Assembly (NCBI GenBank): GCA_001593865.1
Contig: LUCB01000008.1
Location: 1 to 63,046 of the forward strand
DNA from: Candidatus Bathyarchaeota archaeon B24
GTDB taxonomy: Archaea; Thermoproteota; CALKCG01; B24
Direction of reading: 5' to 3'
Length of the DNA: 63,046 nt
The notes below the pieces were generated by a model. The model was not told the DNA's origin and ran no database searches. It was given only the letters and a program-made list of their open reading frames with translations. Both the position numbers and the translations under genes were made by a program. How positions within the stretch are numbered: position 1 is the stretch's first letter; each line of letters starts with the position of its first letter. Positions 24,505-34,082 of this stretch are shown here, piece by piece.

Positions 24505-25823
24505 CTGTAAGACGTTCTAGGGGAAAACTCCCCGGCTATATCGGTCAGCATAAGCCTTCTGACCTCTTCAAGGCTGTCTGTCTGGGCTAAGACCCACATG
24601 AGCTTGACCACCGCGGTCTCAGGAAGCATATCCTCCAGGGGGACCACGCCGACCCTCTGGAGGTCTCTACCTGTGTAGTATACGTTCATGTTGACGCGGC
24701 CCCATATACACTGCGAAGTCATACCTACGAAAACACCCATATCGCGGGCTCTCTCCAAAGCCTTAAGGCAGACCGAGCCTACGTGTCCCAAACCCGTACC
24801 CTCGAGGATTATACCCCTATAGCCCATATCCAGAAGCTTTTCGAGAACCTCGGGGTTGAAGCCCGGGTAATATTTCACAAGCACCGCTTTCTCGTCGAAC
24901 GTAGGCCGAACCTTAAGCTTACCCGGGGGAGACCTAGGCCTGTAGTCTTGCGAAACCTGCCGGTAGGTCCCGTTCTCCACCACGCCTAGAAGCTCCGCGT
25001 TTACCGACTTGAACGCGTCTCTACGGCTCGTATGGCACTTTCGAACCTTGGTTCCCCTATGCACGGCGACCACGTCGTCCGAAAGCCCTCTATGCATCGC
25101 CACAGCCACCTCTCCGAAGGGGGCTTGAACCGCCGTGACCACGGCGCCTATGAGGTTTAAAGCAGCGTCGCTACTAGGACGGTCTGACGAGCGTTGAGCA
25201 CCTACGAGCACGACCGGTGCAGGCAGGTTCTGGAGGGCGAAGCTTAAGGCTGCGGCTGTGTAACCCATCGTATCCGTCCCGTGGGCGACAACAACCCCTC
25301 GTACCCCTTCCTCCAGTTCCGACGCTATCTCCTCGGCTATCTTGCTCCAATGCTTAGGGGTCATGTCTTCGCTGAATATGCTGAATAAGACCTTAGTCTC
25401 GACCTGGGCGACCTCAGCCAGCTCCGGGACCATGCTATACAGGTCCTCAGCCCTCAGAGCCGGTGTAACGGCTCCTGTCCGGTAGTCGACCCTGCTGGCG
25501 ATCGTTCCACCCGTGCTCACTATCGAAACCCTAGGTAAACCCGAGACCGCCTCTGGTATAGGGCGGGGCTTATAGGCGGGTTTAACTCCCTCACCTATCT
25601 TCTCGACCCTATCGCCCTCCTGGATTTTCAGACCTACGTTGTAGCCGTTTCTAAGCTTTAACACTATACACTCCGGGTCTCCATACTCGAACCTGGGGAC
25701 CAAGACGCCTTCGTAAACCGCCCCGTCTTTTTTATGAATCCTTAAGACGTCGCCGACCTCGGCGCCTATCTTCCGTAGCACGTCTAAGGCCACGCCCTTG
25801 TAGCCTTCTAGGCTACTAGACAC
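24492..25823 (-). CDS. gatD: Glu-tRNA(Gln) amidotransferase subunit D
   Basis: 443 residues. An N-terminal beta-barrel (~1-85) precedes an L-asparaginase-like glutaminase domain that frees ammonia from glutamine for GatE. The catalytic threonines lie in IVSTGGTIASR (residues 101-111) and VVAHGTDTMGYTAAA. The YTAAA segment and the N-terminal extension separate GatD from plain asparaginases, and the adjacent gatE confirms it. ATG 25823 is the only good start near the barrel. Confidence 0.96.
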   Translation of the reverse strand: MSSSLEGYKGVALDVLRKIGAEVGDVLRIHKKDGAVYEGVLVPRFEYGDPECIVLKLRNGYNVGLKIQEGDRVEKIGEGVKPAYKPRPIPEAVSGLPRVSIVSTGGTIASRVDYRTGAVTPALRAEDLYSMVPELAEVAQVETKVLFSIFSEDMTPKHWSKIAEEIASELEEGVRGVVVAHGTDTMGYTAAALSFALQNLPAPVVLVGAQRSSDRPSSDAALNLIGAVVTAVQAPFGEVAVAMHRGLSDDVVAVHRGTKVRKCHTSRRDAFKSVNAELLGVVENGTYRQVSQDYRPRSPPGKLKVRPTFDEKAVLVKYYPGFNPEVLEKLLDMGYRGIILEGTGLGHVGSVCLKALERARDMGVFVGMTSQCIWGRVNMNVYYTGRDLQRVGVVPLEDMLPETAVVKLMWVLAQTDSLEEVRRLMLTDIAGEFSPRTSYRWSA

Positions 25824-25923
25824 TAAATCACCCTGAGTAATCAGGGATAAACCTAGACTTTAAAACTTTGGCTTCGAGACCTTTAGGCAACGTTTATAGA
25901 GCCGGTTTATCTATGATTAGGAT

Positions 25924-26229
25924 GTGATCCCGACGGAAATTCTCGAGCTGCTTATATCGATAGGTTATATAGTCTTAGGCTACTTGATAGGCATGGCCTT
26001 CGCAGGGAGTTTTCTAGGCCGGAAATACATGGGGTTGATGGATATACTCCTCCACAGGGTTTTCAGACGTAGGGTGACGGTCACCCAGTACCTCTACTGG
26101 AAATACTTCTGCGGCATCGGAAACCCTCCCAAGCCTGAAAACCTGAAGAAGCTTGAGGGTCGTCTGAAACAGGTCGAAAGCCTATTGACTGGACTGTTGG
26201 CGTTAGCCTCCTCTCTAGGCGAACGATAA
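25924..26229 (+). CDS. Small single-pass membrane protein, unknown
   Basis: 101 residues, not recognised. One transmembrane helix (residues ~8-30, IGYIVLGYLIGMAFAGSFLG) is followed by a basic amphipathic region (LLHRVFRRRVTVTQYLYWKY) and a C-terminal helix that looks like a short coiled coil. It starts at GTG 25924, about 30 nt after a GTTTATAG box. It is divergent from gatD, and the gap to the GINS gene downstream contains a second TATA-like sequence (26261-26268). Confidence 0.6.
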   Translation: MIPTEILELLISIGYIVLGYLIGMAFAGSFLGRKYMGLMDILLHRVFRRRVTVTQYLYWKYFCGIGNPPKPENLKKLEGRLKQVESLLTGLLALASSLGER

Positions 26230-26355
26230 AAACTGACGGTTAAGGGATGTTTGAAGACTTAAGTTTATAGCCGGCCGGCGTCTAGACGAGTTTATTTCTA
26301 AACTAGAACACCACACTTATCTTTTAGAGGAAGCCTGCGTTTACATAGTGTAAGA

Positions 26356-26904
26356 ATGAATTTGAGAGAGAGTCTAGAGAGCATAGAGCTTGAATTTTTA
26401 AACAAGCATGTTAAAGCCAGGGTTTTGAAGAGCCTAAAGGATGTCAGGGGGCTAGACGAACCCATAGAGGCTTCTGAACCTGGGTCTGAGGTCACCGTGA
26501 GGCGTTGGGTCGCTCTGAAGCTCGCCGAGGAGGGGTTTATCGCCTTCAAGGAGGGTGAGGAGATGACCTTAGACGAATTGGTGGACGTGCACTGGAAGGA
26601 GAGCCTCCAGCCGAGCAGCCGTTTAAGCAGTCTTCCAGAGGACTTCTACCAGAAGCTTAGGCTTTACCTTAAGAAGGTGGCCGGGGAGGGGGATCGTCAG
26701 CTTCTCGAGAAATCCGTTAGGCTCGCTAAGGATATCGTAAACGCTAGGACGAGGAAGATCGTGTCCATGGCCGTGAGCCTGGCGGTTCCACAGGAGCTTC
26801 TCCAGTCTTTAGCGCCCGAGGAGAGGCTTCTATACGACGAGGTTAGGGGTCTTGTGGAGTATTGGAGAAGCTACGTGTTCCAACCGTTAGAGGAGGCGGA
26901 TTGA
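26356..26904 (+). CDS. GINS replication-complex subunit, Gins23-like
   Basis: 182 residues. A small beta (B) domain comes first (VRRWVALKLAEEGFIAF), then the helical A domain beginning LPEDFYQKLRLYLKK and including ARTRKIVSMA and APEERLLYDEV. The B-before-A order is that of the Psf2/Psf3 group, hence Gins23 rather than Gins51. GINS bridges MCM and Cdc45/GAN in the replicative helicase. The next gene, mcm, starts 1 nt after its stop, matching the frequent archaeal gins-mcm pairing. Confidence 0.82.
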   Translation: MNLRESLESIELEFLNKHVKARVLKSLKDVRGLDEPIEASEPGSEVTVRRWVALKLAEEGFIAFKEGEEMTLDELVDVHWKESLQPSSRLSSLPEDFYQKLRLYLKKVAGEGDRQLLEKSVRLAKDIVNARTRKIVSMAVSLAVPQELLQSLAPEERLLYDEVRGLVEYWRSYVFQPLEEAD

Positions 26905-26905
26905 G

Positions 26906-28927
26906 GTGGAAGTGAGCGTCGAGGAGAGGCTTCACGAGATATTTTCTATCGAGAAGTATAGGCTTAGGCTCAGCCAGCTGGCGGTGACCGGTGGAAGGTC
27001 TATTCAGGTGGACTTTGAGGACATAATCAGGTTCGACCCTGAGCTCGCTAAGATGCTTGTGGAGAAGCCTGACGTATATCTTAGGGCTTTGGAGAGGGCC
27101 GCCTTAGACCAGCTTAGGATAGAGGCTCCTGAGTACGCCGAGGAGATAGGCGGGGTTAGGGTTAGGCTTCAGAGGCTTCCCGAGAACCTTAAGGTCTCCC
27201 TCAGGAGGCTTGGGGCTAAACATATAAACAGGCTTGTGAGGGTCGAGGGGATCATCGTAAGGTCCAGCCCCGTTAAACCCCTCGTGGTCAAGGCAGCTTT
27301 CAGGTGTAAAAGCTGCGAACACGTTCAATACGTTATGCAGACCGGTATGCTGATGAGAGCACCCAGCCTCTGTGAGGCCTGTAAGAAGAGGGGGCCTTTC
27401 GAGTTTGTCGAGTCGGAGTCGGAGTTCATAGATTATCAGGAGCTTAGGGTTCAGGAGAAGCCTGAGGACCTTCCGCCTGGTCAGCTCCCGAGGTGGCTGA
27501 ACATACGCGTCTACGACGAGCTGGTGGACGTGGCCAGGCCAGGCGATACGGTCGCGATAACCGGTATAGTCAGAGCCGTCCAGGAGAGCATACCTAGAAC
27601 CGGTAAGCTCAGGACGTTCACGATAACGCTTGAGGTAAACAACCTAGAGGTCTACGGGAAGGGCCCTGAGACCGTCGAGATAACCCCTGAGGAGGAGCGG
27701 CTCATCATAGAGCTCTCGAAGGAGAAGGATATACACGAGAAGATCAAACGCTCCATAGCACCCTCGATCTACGGATACGACGACATCAAAGAAGCCATCA
27801 TGTACCTGCTCTTCGGGGGAACCCCAAAGGTCCTACCAGACGGAACAAGGATCAGAGGAGACATAAACATACTCCTCGTAGGAGACCCTGGAACCGGGAA
27901 GAGTCAGCTCCTGCAATATGTCCAGAGGATATCTCCGAGGGGTCTCTACACGCATGGACGGGGCACGACGGCGGCCGGGTTGACCGCAGCGGTCGTGAGG
28001 GAGAAGGGAGGAGGGATGGTCTTAGAGGCCGGCGCCTTAGTCCTAGCAGACCAAGGCGTCTGCGCGATAGACGAGATAGACAAGATGAGACCTGAAGACC
28101 GGGTAGCCATGCATCAGGCGATGGAGCAGCAGAGTATATCGGTCGCCAAAGGCGGTATAGTGGCTACTTTAAACGCTAGGGCGGCTATTTTGGCGGCGGC
28201 TAACCCGGCTTTGGGGCGTTATGACCCGAATAGGACTGTGGCTGAGAACATAAACCTCCCGGTTACCTTGTTGTCTAGGTTCGACCTCGTCTTTGTGTTG
28301 AAGGACCGGCCTGACAAGGAGCGTGACGCTAAGTTGACCGAACATATACTTAGGCTTCACGGCGGGTTTGAGGAGGAGGTTAAACCTGTGATAGAGCCTG
28401 AGCTTCTTAGGAAGTATATAAGCTATAGTAAGCGTATCAAGCCTCGGATGACCGAGGAGGCCATGGAGATTATAAAGGATTTCTACCTCAAGATGCGTAG
28501 TGCAGGTGAGCTTGCGGACTCGCCTATCGCTATAACGGCTAGGCAGCTTGAGTCTGTGATTAGGTTGGCGGAGGCTAGGGCTAGGGTTGCGTTGAGAGAA
28601 GAGGTTACAGCCGAGGATGCTAAGGCGGCTGTGAGGTTGATGAGGGCGAGCCTAGAGCAGGTTGGCATAGATATGGCGACCGGGAAGATAGATATAGATA
28701 TCATAATGACCGGGAAGCCTAAGAGCCTCAGGGATAAGCTTCAAGCAGTCATAGGGGTTGTCGTAGACCTGTCTAGACAGATGGGTATGGCGGAGGAGGA
28801 GGCGGTGTACGAGGTTCTGGAGAGAGACTACGGTATAAGCCGCAGTGAAGCCGTCAGTCTGATCGAGCAGCTTAGAAGAGACGGGACGATATACTCGCCT
28901 AGACACGGTTTCCTAAAGAAGACCTAA
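26906..28927 (+). CDS. mcm: Replicative helicase MCM
   Basis: 673 residues. The N-terminal DNA-binding domain has a zinc site (Cys134, Cys137, Cys156, Cys159), then comes the AAA+ core with Walker A GDPGTGKS (326-333), Walker B VCAIDEIDKM and the arginine-finger motif LLSRFD. A C-terminal winged helix (about 600-673) follows. The hexamer unwinds DNA at the replication fork. GTG 26906 follows the GINS stop by 1 nt. There is no intein in this gene, although its neighbour Hel308 has one. Confidence 0.97.
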   Translation: MEVSVEERLHEIFSIEKYRLRLSQLAVTGGRSIQVDFEDIIRFDPELAKMLVEKPDVYLRALERAALDQLRIEAPEYAEEIGGVRVRLQRLPENLKVSLRRLGAKHINRLVRVEGIIVRSSPVKPLVVKAAFRCKSCEHVQYVMQTGMLMRAPSLCEACKKRGPFEFVESESEFIDYQELRVQEKPEDLPPGQLPRWLNIRVYDELVDVARPGDTVAITGIVRAVQESIPRTGKLRTFTITLEVNNLEVYGKGPETVEITPEEERLIIELSKEKDIHEKIKRSIAPSIYGYDDIKEAIMYLLFGGTPKVLPDGTRIRGDINILLVGDPGTGKSQLLQYVQRISPRGLYTHGRGTTAAGLTAAVVREKGGGMVLEAGALVLADQGVCAIDEIDKMRPEDRVAMHQAMEQQSISVAKGGIVATLNARAAILAAANPALGRYDPNRTVAENINLPVTLLSRFDLVFVLKDRPDKERDAKLTEHILRLHGGFEEEVKPVIEPELLRKYISYSKRIKPRMTEEAMEIIKDFYLKMRSAGELADSPIAITARQLESVIRLAEARARVALREEVTAEDAKAAVRLMRASLEQVGIDMATGKIDIDIIMTGKPKSLRDKLQAVIGVVVDLSRQMGMAEEEAVYEVLERDYGISRSEAVSLIEQLRRDGTIYSPRHGFLKKT

Positions 28928-28944
28928 CCTCCCGAGGAGGGTGC

Positions 28945-31900
28945 ATGAGGATAGACGAGCTACCGATACCTGAAGACGCTAAGAAGCTTTTCCTAGAGGA
29001 GGGTATACGCGACCTCTATCCGCCTCAGGAGGAGGCCTTCAGGAAGACGAGGGTCTTAGAGGGTGGAAATCTTCTGATGGCTAGCCCTACGGCCAGCGGT
29101 AAAACCCTCGTGGCAGAGGTTTGCGCCCTCAAACATATAATCGAAGGAGGCGGCAAGGTAGTCTACACGACCCCTCTCAGGGCTTTAGCCTCCGAGAAGT
29201 TTACCAGGTTTAAACGCTACGAGAAGCTGAAGAAGCCGGATGGGGGAAACGTGAGGGTAACCATATCGACCGGCGACTACGATAGCAGCGACCCGTGGCT
29301 GAGCCGGTACGATTGGATAGTCACGACCTATGAGAAGCTGGACAGCCTCCTCAGGCATGGAGCCCCGTGGGTGAAAGACGTAACGCTTCTCGTGGTAGAC
29401 GAGGTTCACTATCTGGGTCAGGGAGACCGAGGGCCGACGCTCGAGGTGCTTCTGACGAGGTTCAGGATGTTGAATCCAAAGAGCCAGATAATAGCGTTAA
29501 GCGCGACCATCAGGAACGTTGAAGAGCTTGCTAGATGGTTTAACGCCGACTACACGGCTACCGAGTGGAGACCCGTTACTCTCAAGGAGGGTATCTACCT
29601 CGACGGTGTAGTGAGGTTTAACGACGGCACCGTTTTAGAGGTCGAAGACCTCGGAGACCCCATCGTAAGCCTAACTTACGACGTCATCAAAAGGGGAGGG
29701 CAGATCCTCATCTTCACGGAGACTAGGAAGAAGGCCGTGAGCGTTGCTAGGAAGCTCTCTAAAACCGTTGAAAAGCTTCTAGATAAGAGGGTTAAAAGCC
29801 GTCTCAAGAGGATAGCGGGGCGTATAGTAAGCAGCGCAGATAAGACCAGGCTCGATGAGGCTCTCGCGAAGCTCATAGAGCATGGAACGGCGTTTCATCA
29901 TGCGGGTCTGAGACACGAACGTAGAACCCTAGTCGAAGAGGCTTTTAGAAAAGGCTATGTAAAGGCCCTAGCTGCGACACCGACGTTAGCCGCCGGCGTG
30001 AACCTACCGGCCAGAAGGGTCGTACTAGCCAGCTATGAACGCTACGAACCCGGATACGGTCGCACACCGATATCAGTCATGGAATATAAGCAGATGTGTC
30101 TACCCTATGAGGCTGAGATACTTCTAGCAGATGGAACCTATGCTAAAATCGGAGAGCTTATCGAGAAGGGAATTAAGCCTGAACTAACAGCATTAAGCGA
30201 GAAGAACTTTAAACTACGGTCTAATCGTGTGATAAAAACCTATACCAGACATGCAAGACAGCTTATCGAGTTGAAGGTTCAACACGGTGAGGTTATAAGG
30301 GTCACACCAGAACATCCTATACTCACGAGAAGAGGATGGATGAAGGCTGAGGACGTTGAGATAGGCGATATGATAGCTCACATAACGAGAATACCCTACT
30401 CCCCGAAAATGCCAAAAGCAGAAGATATCCTACCTAAAAATACCTATGTGTTGGATACGGATTTAATGTTTAATAAGTGGGTCGTAAAAGTTATGGCTAA
30501 GAAGAATCTTAAAAAGAAAGACATAGCGGAGATGCTGAATGTTAACTATAAAACGTTTCTAAGCTGGGAAAATCCCTTAAAAAGAAATGTTATTCCGTTT
30601 AATATATTTATCAAAATGGCAAAGTTTGCAGATTGTGACAATCCAATAAAATATGTAAAAGTTTTGAAAACCCCATATGGAAAGCCAATAAAGTTTAACA
30701 ATATTTTTTCCGAAGACTTCTTATGGTTTGCTGGGATTGTTGCGAGCGATGGGAATTTAAATCAGAGAGATGGAACAATAAAGATACGGGTATTTAACAC
30801 GGATAGAAAAATAATTGATAGGGTTTGTTACGTACTCAAAAAACTTGGTTTGAATTATCGGCTTAATCGGGTGGGAAATACTTGGACCGTAGAGTGTTCA
30901 AATATGCTTCTGGGGCACATTCTTACTAAATTTGGGATTCCCCCTGGTAAAAAGAGTAATAGGTTGTACATCTCGGATATTGTTAAAAACATGCCTAAAA
31001 CCCTTCTGGCTAGTTACGTAGCCGGGGTGTTCGATGGAGATGGTAACTATACTGAATGCGAGGCGAAATCAACAGTTAGGTCGATTAGGATACATAGTAA
31101 GAGTGTAAAGTTCATACGAGACCTGAAAGAGGTTCTCTTAAAGCTTGGTGTAGTTTCACATTTGGACAGTAGGTTTATAGACTGCGTGAAAACCCTTAGA
31201 GGTAAGGAAGCACGCTTTAAGGGGATGGTTTATGGCTTAATTATTAGGTCGAACATGGATATAAAAAGATTCTTTGAACAGATTAGTCCGGTTAGACGAA
31301 TCTCATACGACCCAAATGTGATTCGTTATAAAATAGGCTCCGGCGAGGTTAACAGAAGACGAGGTGATATTACATGGTCTAAGATCATAGACAAGCGGGT
31401 GATATTATATAACAAGCCCATTAAAGTCTATAACATCGAAGTGACCGATGATGGAAACTATGTTTACAATAATCTAGTAGTGCATAATTGTGGACGAGCC
31501 GGCAGGCCTGGGCTCGACCCAGTGGGTGAGGCTGTTCTTATAGCTAGGAGTGAGGATGAGTTGGAGTTTCTCATGGAGCGTTATGTGTATGCTAGGCCGG
31601 AGCGTATATGGTCGAACTTGGGCGCTGAGCCGTTTCTTAGACCTCATGTCTTGTCGTCTATAGCCACCGGTGTGGCGTATAGCGTGGAGGGGGTCTTGGA
31701 CTTTTTCTCGAAGACCCTCTACGCGTATCAGATGGGGGTCGAGTCTATAGCCGGTCCTATAAGGAGGATCCTCGATTTTCTAGAGGAGAACGGTTTCATA
31801 AGGGTCGTCCGGGGAATGGTCGAGCCTACGGCTCTCGGTAAACGTGTCTCAGAGCTTTACATAGACCCGTTATCGGCTGCGATCATCATAGACGGCTTTG

Positions 31901-32583
31901 AAAGGAGGAGGGTCTCAGAGGTATCGGAGTTCGGTCTTCTCCACCTGGTTAACCATACCCCGGACGCGTCTCCTAAGCTCTACCCGAGGAGGAGAGAGGT
32001 CGACGAGCTGATAAGGGTTCTTGAGCTTAGGGAGAATGAGCTGCTGGTTGAGGTGCCGGATAGGTTTTCCGAACCCATCGAGTTCGAAGCTCTCCTAGGC
32101 GAGATTAAGATGACGCTTGTGATGATGGATTGGATAAACGAAGTATCCGAGAACACGATCCTAGACAAGTATGGGGTAGAGCCTGGAGACCTCTACAGGC
32201 TCGTATCCAGCGTGGATTGGCTCCTCTACGCGGCTCAGGAACTTTCGAAGCTGATGGGGTTCAAGAGGCTTACCTCTAAGATCAATATCCTGAGAAACAG
32301 GGTCGAGAAAGGCGTCAGAGAGGAGCTTCTCACGTTGACGTCTCTCGAGGGGATTGGACGGGTCAGGGCTAGAGCCCTATACCAGGCGGGGTATAGAACC
32401 CTAGAGGACCTTAGGAGGGCGTCGTTAGAGGAGTTGATGAGGATACCTACGATAGGTGGTAGGATCGCTAAGCGTATTAAGGAGCAGGTCGGAGGTACGG
32501 TGTCGCAGGAGGCTTTGAAGGCTGCTGAAGACGCCGGTGTTCAGAAGACCCTCACGGACTACTCTCGGCACCGCTCTCCTTGA
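28945..32583 (+). CDS. hel308: Hel308 DNA repair helicase with an intein
   Basis: 1212 codons encode a 748-residue helicase plus a 464-residue intein (residues 385-848). Ski2-like superfamily 2 motifs are Walker A ASPTASGKT (46-54), DEVH (152-155), LSATIRN, and motif VI split as YKQM / CGRAGRPGLD by the intein. The C-terminal part has the winged-helix and ratchet domains and a final helix-hairpin-helix (LEGIGRVRARALYQAGY). Hel308 unwinds stalled forks with 3'-5' polarity. The gene follows mcm by 17 nt, so replication and fork-repair helicases share a transcript. Its last 32 nt overlap the convergent S17e gene. Confidence 0.95.
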   Translation: MRIDELPIPEDAKKLFLEEGIRDLYPPQEEAFRKTRVLEGGNLLMASPTASGKTLVAEVCALKHIIEGGGKVVYTTPLRALASEKFTRFKRYEKLKKPDGGNVRVTISTGDYDSSDPWLSRYDWIVTTYEKLDSLLRHGAPWVKDVTLLVVDEVHYLGQGDRGPTLEVLLTRFRMLNPKSQIIALSATIRNVEELARWFNADYTATEWRPVTLKEGIYLDGVVRFNDGTVLEVEDLGDPIVSLTYDVIKRGGQILIFTETRKKAVSVARKLSKTVEKLLDKRVKSRLKRIAGRIVSSADKTRLDEALAKLIEHGTAFHHAGLRHERRTLVEEAFRKGYVKALAATPTLAAGVNLPARRVVLASYERYEPGYGRTPISVMEYKQMCLPYEAEILLADGTYAKIGELIEKGIKPELTALSEKNFKLRSNRVIKTYTRHARQLIELKVQHGEVIRVTPEHPILTRRGWMKAEDVEIGDMIAHITRIPYSPKMPKAEDILPKNTYVLDTDLMFNKWVVKVMAKKNLKKKDIAEMLNVNYKTFLSWENPLKRNVIPFNIFIKMAKFADCDNPIKYVKVLKTPYGKPIKFNNIFSEDFLWFAGIVASDGNLNQRDGTIKIRVFNTDRKIIDRVCYVLKKLGLNYRLNRVGNTWTVECSNMLLGHILTKFGIPPGKKSNRLYISDIVKNMPKTLLASYVAGVFDGDGNYTECEAKSTVRSIRIHSKSVKFIRDLKEVLLKLGVVSHLDSRFIDCVKTLRGKEARFKGMVYGLIIRSNMDIKRFFEQISPVRRISYDPNVIRYKIGSGEVNRRRGDITWSKIIDKRVILYNKPIKVYNIEVTDDGNYVYNNLVVHNCGRAGRPGLDPVGEAVLIARSEDELEFLMERYVYARPERIWSNLGAEPFLRPHVLSSIATGVAYSVEGVLDFFSKTLYAYQMGVESIAGPIRRILDFLEENGFIRVVRGMVEPTALGKRVSELYIDPLSAAIIIDGFERRRVSEVSEFGLLHLVNHTPDASPKLYPRRREVDELIRVLELRENELLVEVPDRFSEPIEFEALLGEIKMTLVMMDWINEVSENTILDKYGVEPGDLYRLVSSVDWLLYAAQELSKLMGFKRLTSKINILRNRVEKGVREELLTLTSLEGIGRVRARALYQAGYRTLEDLRRASLEELMRIPTIGGRIAKRIKEQVGGTVSQEALKAAEDAGVQKTLTDYSRHRSP
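30097..31488 (+). mobile_element. LAGLIDADG-endonuclease intein in Hel308 motif VI
   Basis: 464 in-frame codons begin with Cys (CLPYEAEILLADG, block A), contain block B TPEHPILTRRGW, and end IEVTDDGNYVYNN...VVHN (blocks F/G, with the penultimate His and terminal Asn), followed by extein Cys+1. The homing endonuclease has two LAGLIDADG-type motifs, LWFAGIVASDGN and ASYVAGVFDGDGN. A helix-turn-helix-like stretch (KKKDIAEMLNVNYKTFLSW) lies between the splicing domain and the first motif. All splicing residues look present, so it should be active. The segment is visibly AT-richer than the flanking exteins, a sign of later arrival. Confidence 0.95.
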
Positions 32584-32767
32584 CCTGCATCTTGACGAGG
32601 CTTGTTACGTACCCCGCGAGCAGGTTTCTGATTTTCTTAGACGGAACCTCGACCAGCTCCTCGACCAGCTTCTTGTTAGACTCGTAGTCTGCAGTAAACT
32701 TGTCTCCATACCTCTCCAGGAGAAGCCTCGCGACCCTCTTTATGCTCGCTGGCCTAACCTTACCCAT
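32552..32767 (-). CDS. rps17e: 30S ribosomal protein S17e
   Basis: 71 residues starting MGKVRPASIKRVARLLLERY, the hallmark of eS17, with VPSKKIRNLLAGYVT in the middle. Small-subunit ribosomal protein found only in archaea and eukaryotes. ATG 32767 is preferred over GTG 32773 by homology; a TTTTAAAAC box at ~32794-32801 sits at the right distance. The C-terminal codons overlap the end of hel308 on the other strand by 32 nt. Confidence 0.93.
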   Translation of the reverse strand: MGKVRPASIKRVARLLLERYGDKFTADYESNKKLVEELVEVPSKKIRNLLAGYVTSLVKMQVKESGAESSP

Positions 32768-32864
32768 AGACACGGGAAATATGGGCTGGAGGTTTTAAAA
32801 CTTTCCCCAACCCTCTCTCTGACACGTGCCTCAACCTCATCACTACGCTTTTAACGGTTTAAAC

Positions 32865-33800
32865 TCAACTTAAGACTGCTCTCAGGAACTTCACACCGTT
32901 CGCTATCTCGTCCTCTATCGTCGAGAAGTCTACGAGCCTGTGGCCTACGTACCTCGGGGAGCATATTTCGTAGGAGATATACCGGTCGTAACCTATGCTC
33001 TTCAAGCTCTCGATAAACGGTTTAGCCATCCGTTTAAACATTCCAGTCCCCATAGGTACCCTCTCGAGCCTCGTAGCCCTCAGCATAGAACCCCCTCCGC
33101 CAGGGATGAACATGAACTTTCCAGGTCTCTCGACGGAGTCTCCGACGTGAACGTGAACCAGGAGGTTCCCGACCTCTCGGTATATCGCCTTAAGCCTACT
33201 CGAGAGGTCTTCACCGTATGGGTCGACGTCACCGGTCCATACTAGAAGCTCGGGGTCTACACATGCCTTCAAAGCCTCGGAGCCCACCTCCTCGACCATG
33301 TCTAGGACATCCCTATAGCTCTCTATTATGGGTGGGTGATTCTGCAACGCCAGGATAACCCCATGTTCTTCGGCGAACTTAGCGACCTCTTTCAACGCCT
33401 CCACGCACAGAGACCAGTGCCTATAGTAGTCTATAGAGGGGTCTACGTCCTTCATACCGGCCGCGAATACCCTGACGACCTCTACGTCTAGGTCGCTGGC
33501 GAGCTTCACCAGTTCTTTGACGTACATTATGTTTAGCTCCCTCTTGAAGGGGTCAGGACCTGAGAAATCGTTGTAGCCGGCTATGGCGGCTATTTCGACG
33601 CCGAGAGAAGACGACTGCTCCCTGAGGCTACGTCTAGCCTCAGACGACAGGTCCATCGGGTTTGCGTGAGGACGCTTACCCATAAGCTCGACACCGTCAA
33701 AACCATATCCTTTAACTCTGGAGAGAAGCTCCTCGACTGGTATGGGTTCACCCCTATAGAAGAAGCCCGACAGGCTTACGCTATGGAGAGCAAGCTTCAC
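32865..33800 (-). CDS. Sugar phosphate isomerase/epimerase-family TIM barrel
   Basis: 311 residues of the AP-endonuclease-2/xylose-isomerase superfamily: YGFDGVELMG near the start, then LALQNHPP, KACVDPELL, LVHVHVGDS and ISYEICSPRY. These carry the Glu/Asp/His metal ligands of ketose epimerases and inosose dehydratases. It should interconvert or dehydrate a free or phosphorylated sugar in the cytoplasm. There is no operon partner: it sits between S17e and an intergenic region upstream of phoU. The exact substrate cannot be named. Confidence 0.85.
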   Translation of the reverse strand: MKLALHSVSLSGFFYRGEPIPVEELLSRVKGYGFDGVELMGKRPHANPMDLSSEARRSLREQSSSLGVEIAAIAGYNDFSGPDPFKRELNIMYVKELVKLASDLDVEVVRVFAAGMKDVDPSIDYYRHWSLCVEALKEVAKFAEEHGVILALQNHPPIIESYRDVLDMVEEVGSEALKACVDPELLVWTGDVDPYGEDLSSRLKAIYREVGNLLVHVHVGDSVERPGKFMFIPGGGGSMLRATRLERVPMGTGMFKRMAKPFIESLKSIGYDRYISYEICSPRYVGHRLVDFSTIEDEIANGVKFLRAVLS

Positions 33801-33880
33801 CTAAACCACCCTAACATAATTTTCTTTTAAGCAACTTTAAAGCTGACTGCTTCTCAGCCTAGACAGTCGAGGAAGCTGTG

Positions 33881-33994
33881 CTAATGCTTTACAAACCTTC
33901 CGCATTTAACCTTCCCTAGAACCTCCAATACCCCAGCGTCGCTATAGGACATCTCCTTCGAAGCCTCAAATTCACCCTCGTCGAAGTGAGGCAT
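33881..33994 (-). CDS. Possible small protein, probably longer at the N-terminus
   Basis: A 37-residue frame with coding-like composition (MPHFDEGEFEASKEM ...). The same frame stays open upstream and encodes VKAGKPVRGKPYQ, but it is closed by a TAG at 34034-34036. The ATG at 34041 (MAR...) would join it after a one-nucleotide shift, and an ATTTTAAACG box lies just upstream (34054-34063). It is either a small basic protein with a sequencing indel or a decaying gene. It lies in the 282-nt gap between the TIM-barrel gene and phoU. Confidence 0.35.
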   Translation of the reverse strand: MPHFDEGEFEASKEMSYSDAGVLEVLGKVKCGRFVKH

Positions 33995-34082
33995 TTGGTA
34001 TGGCTTACCTCTAACCGGTTTTCCCGCTTTTACCTAGCCATACTGCATCCTCGATTTTAAACGGTTATACGGCTTCACCGGG

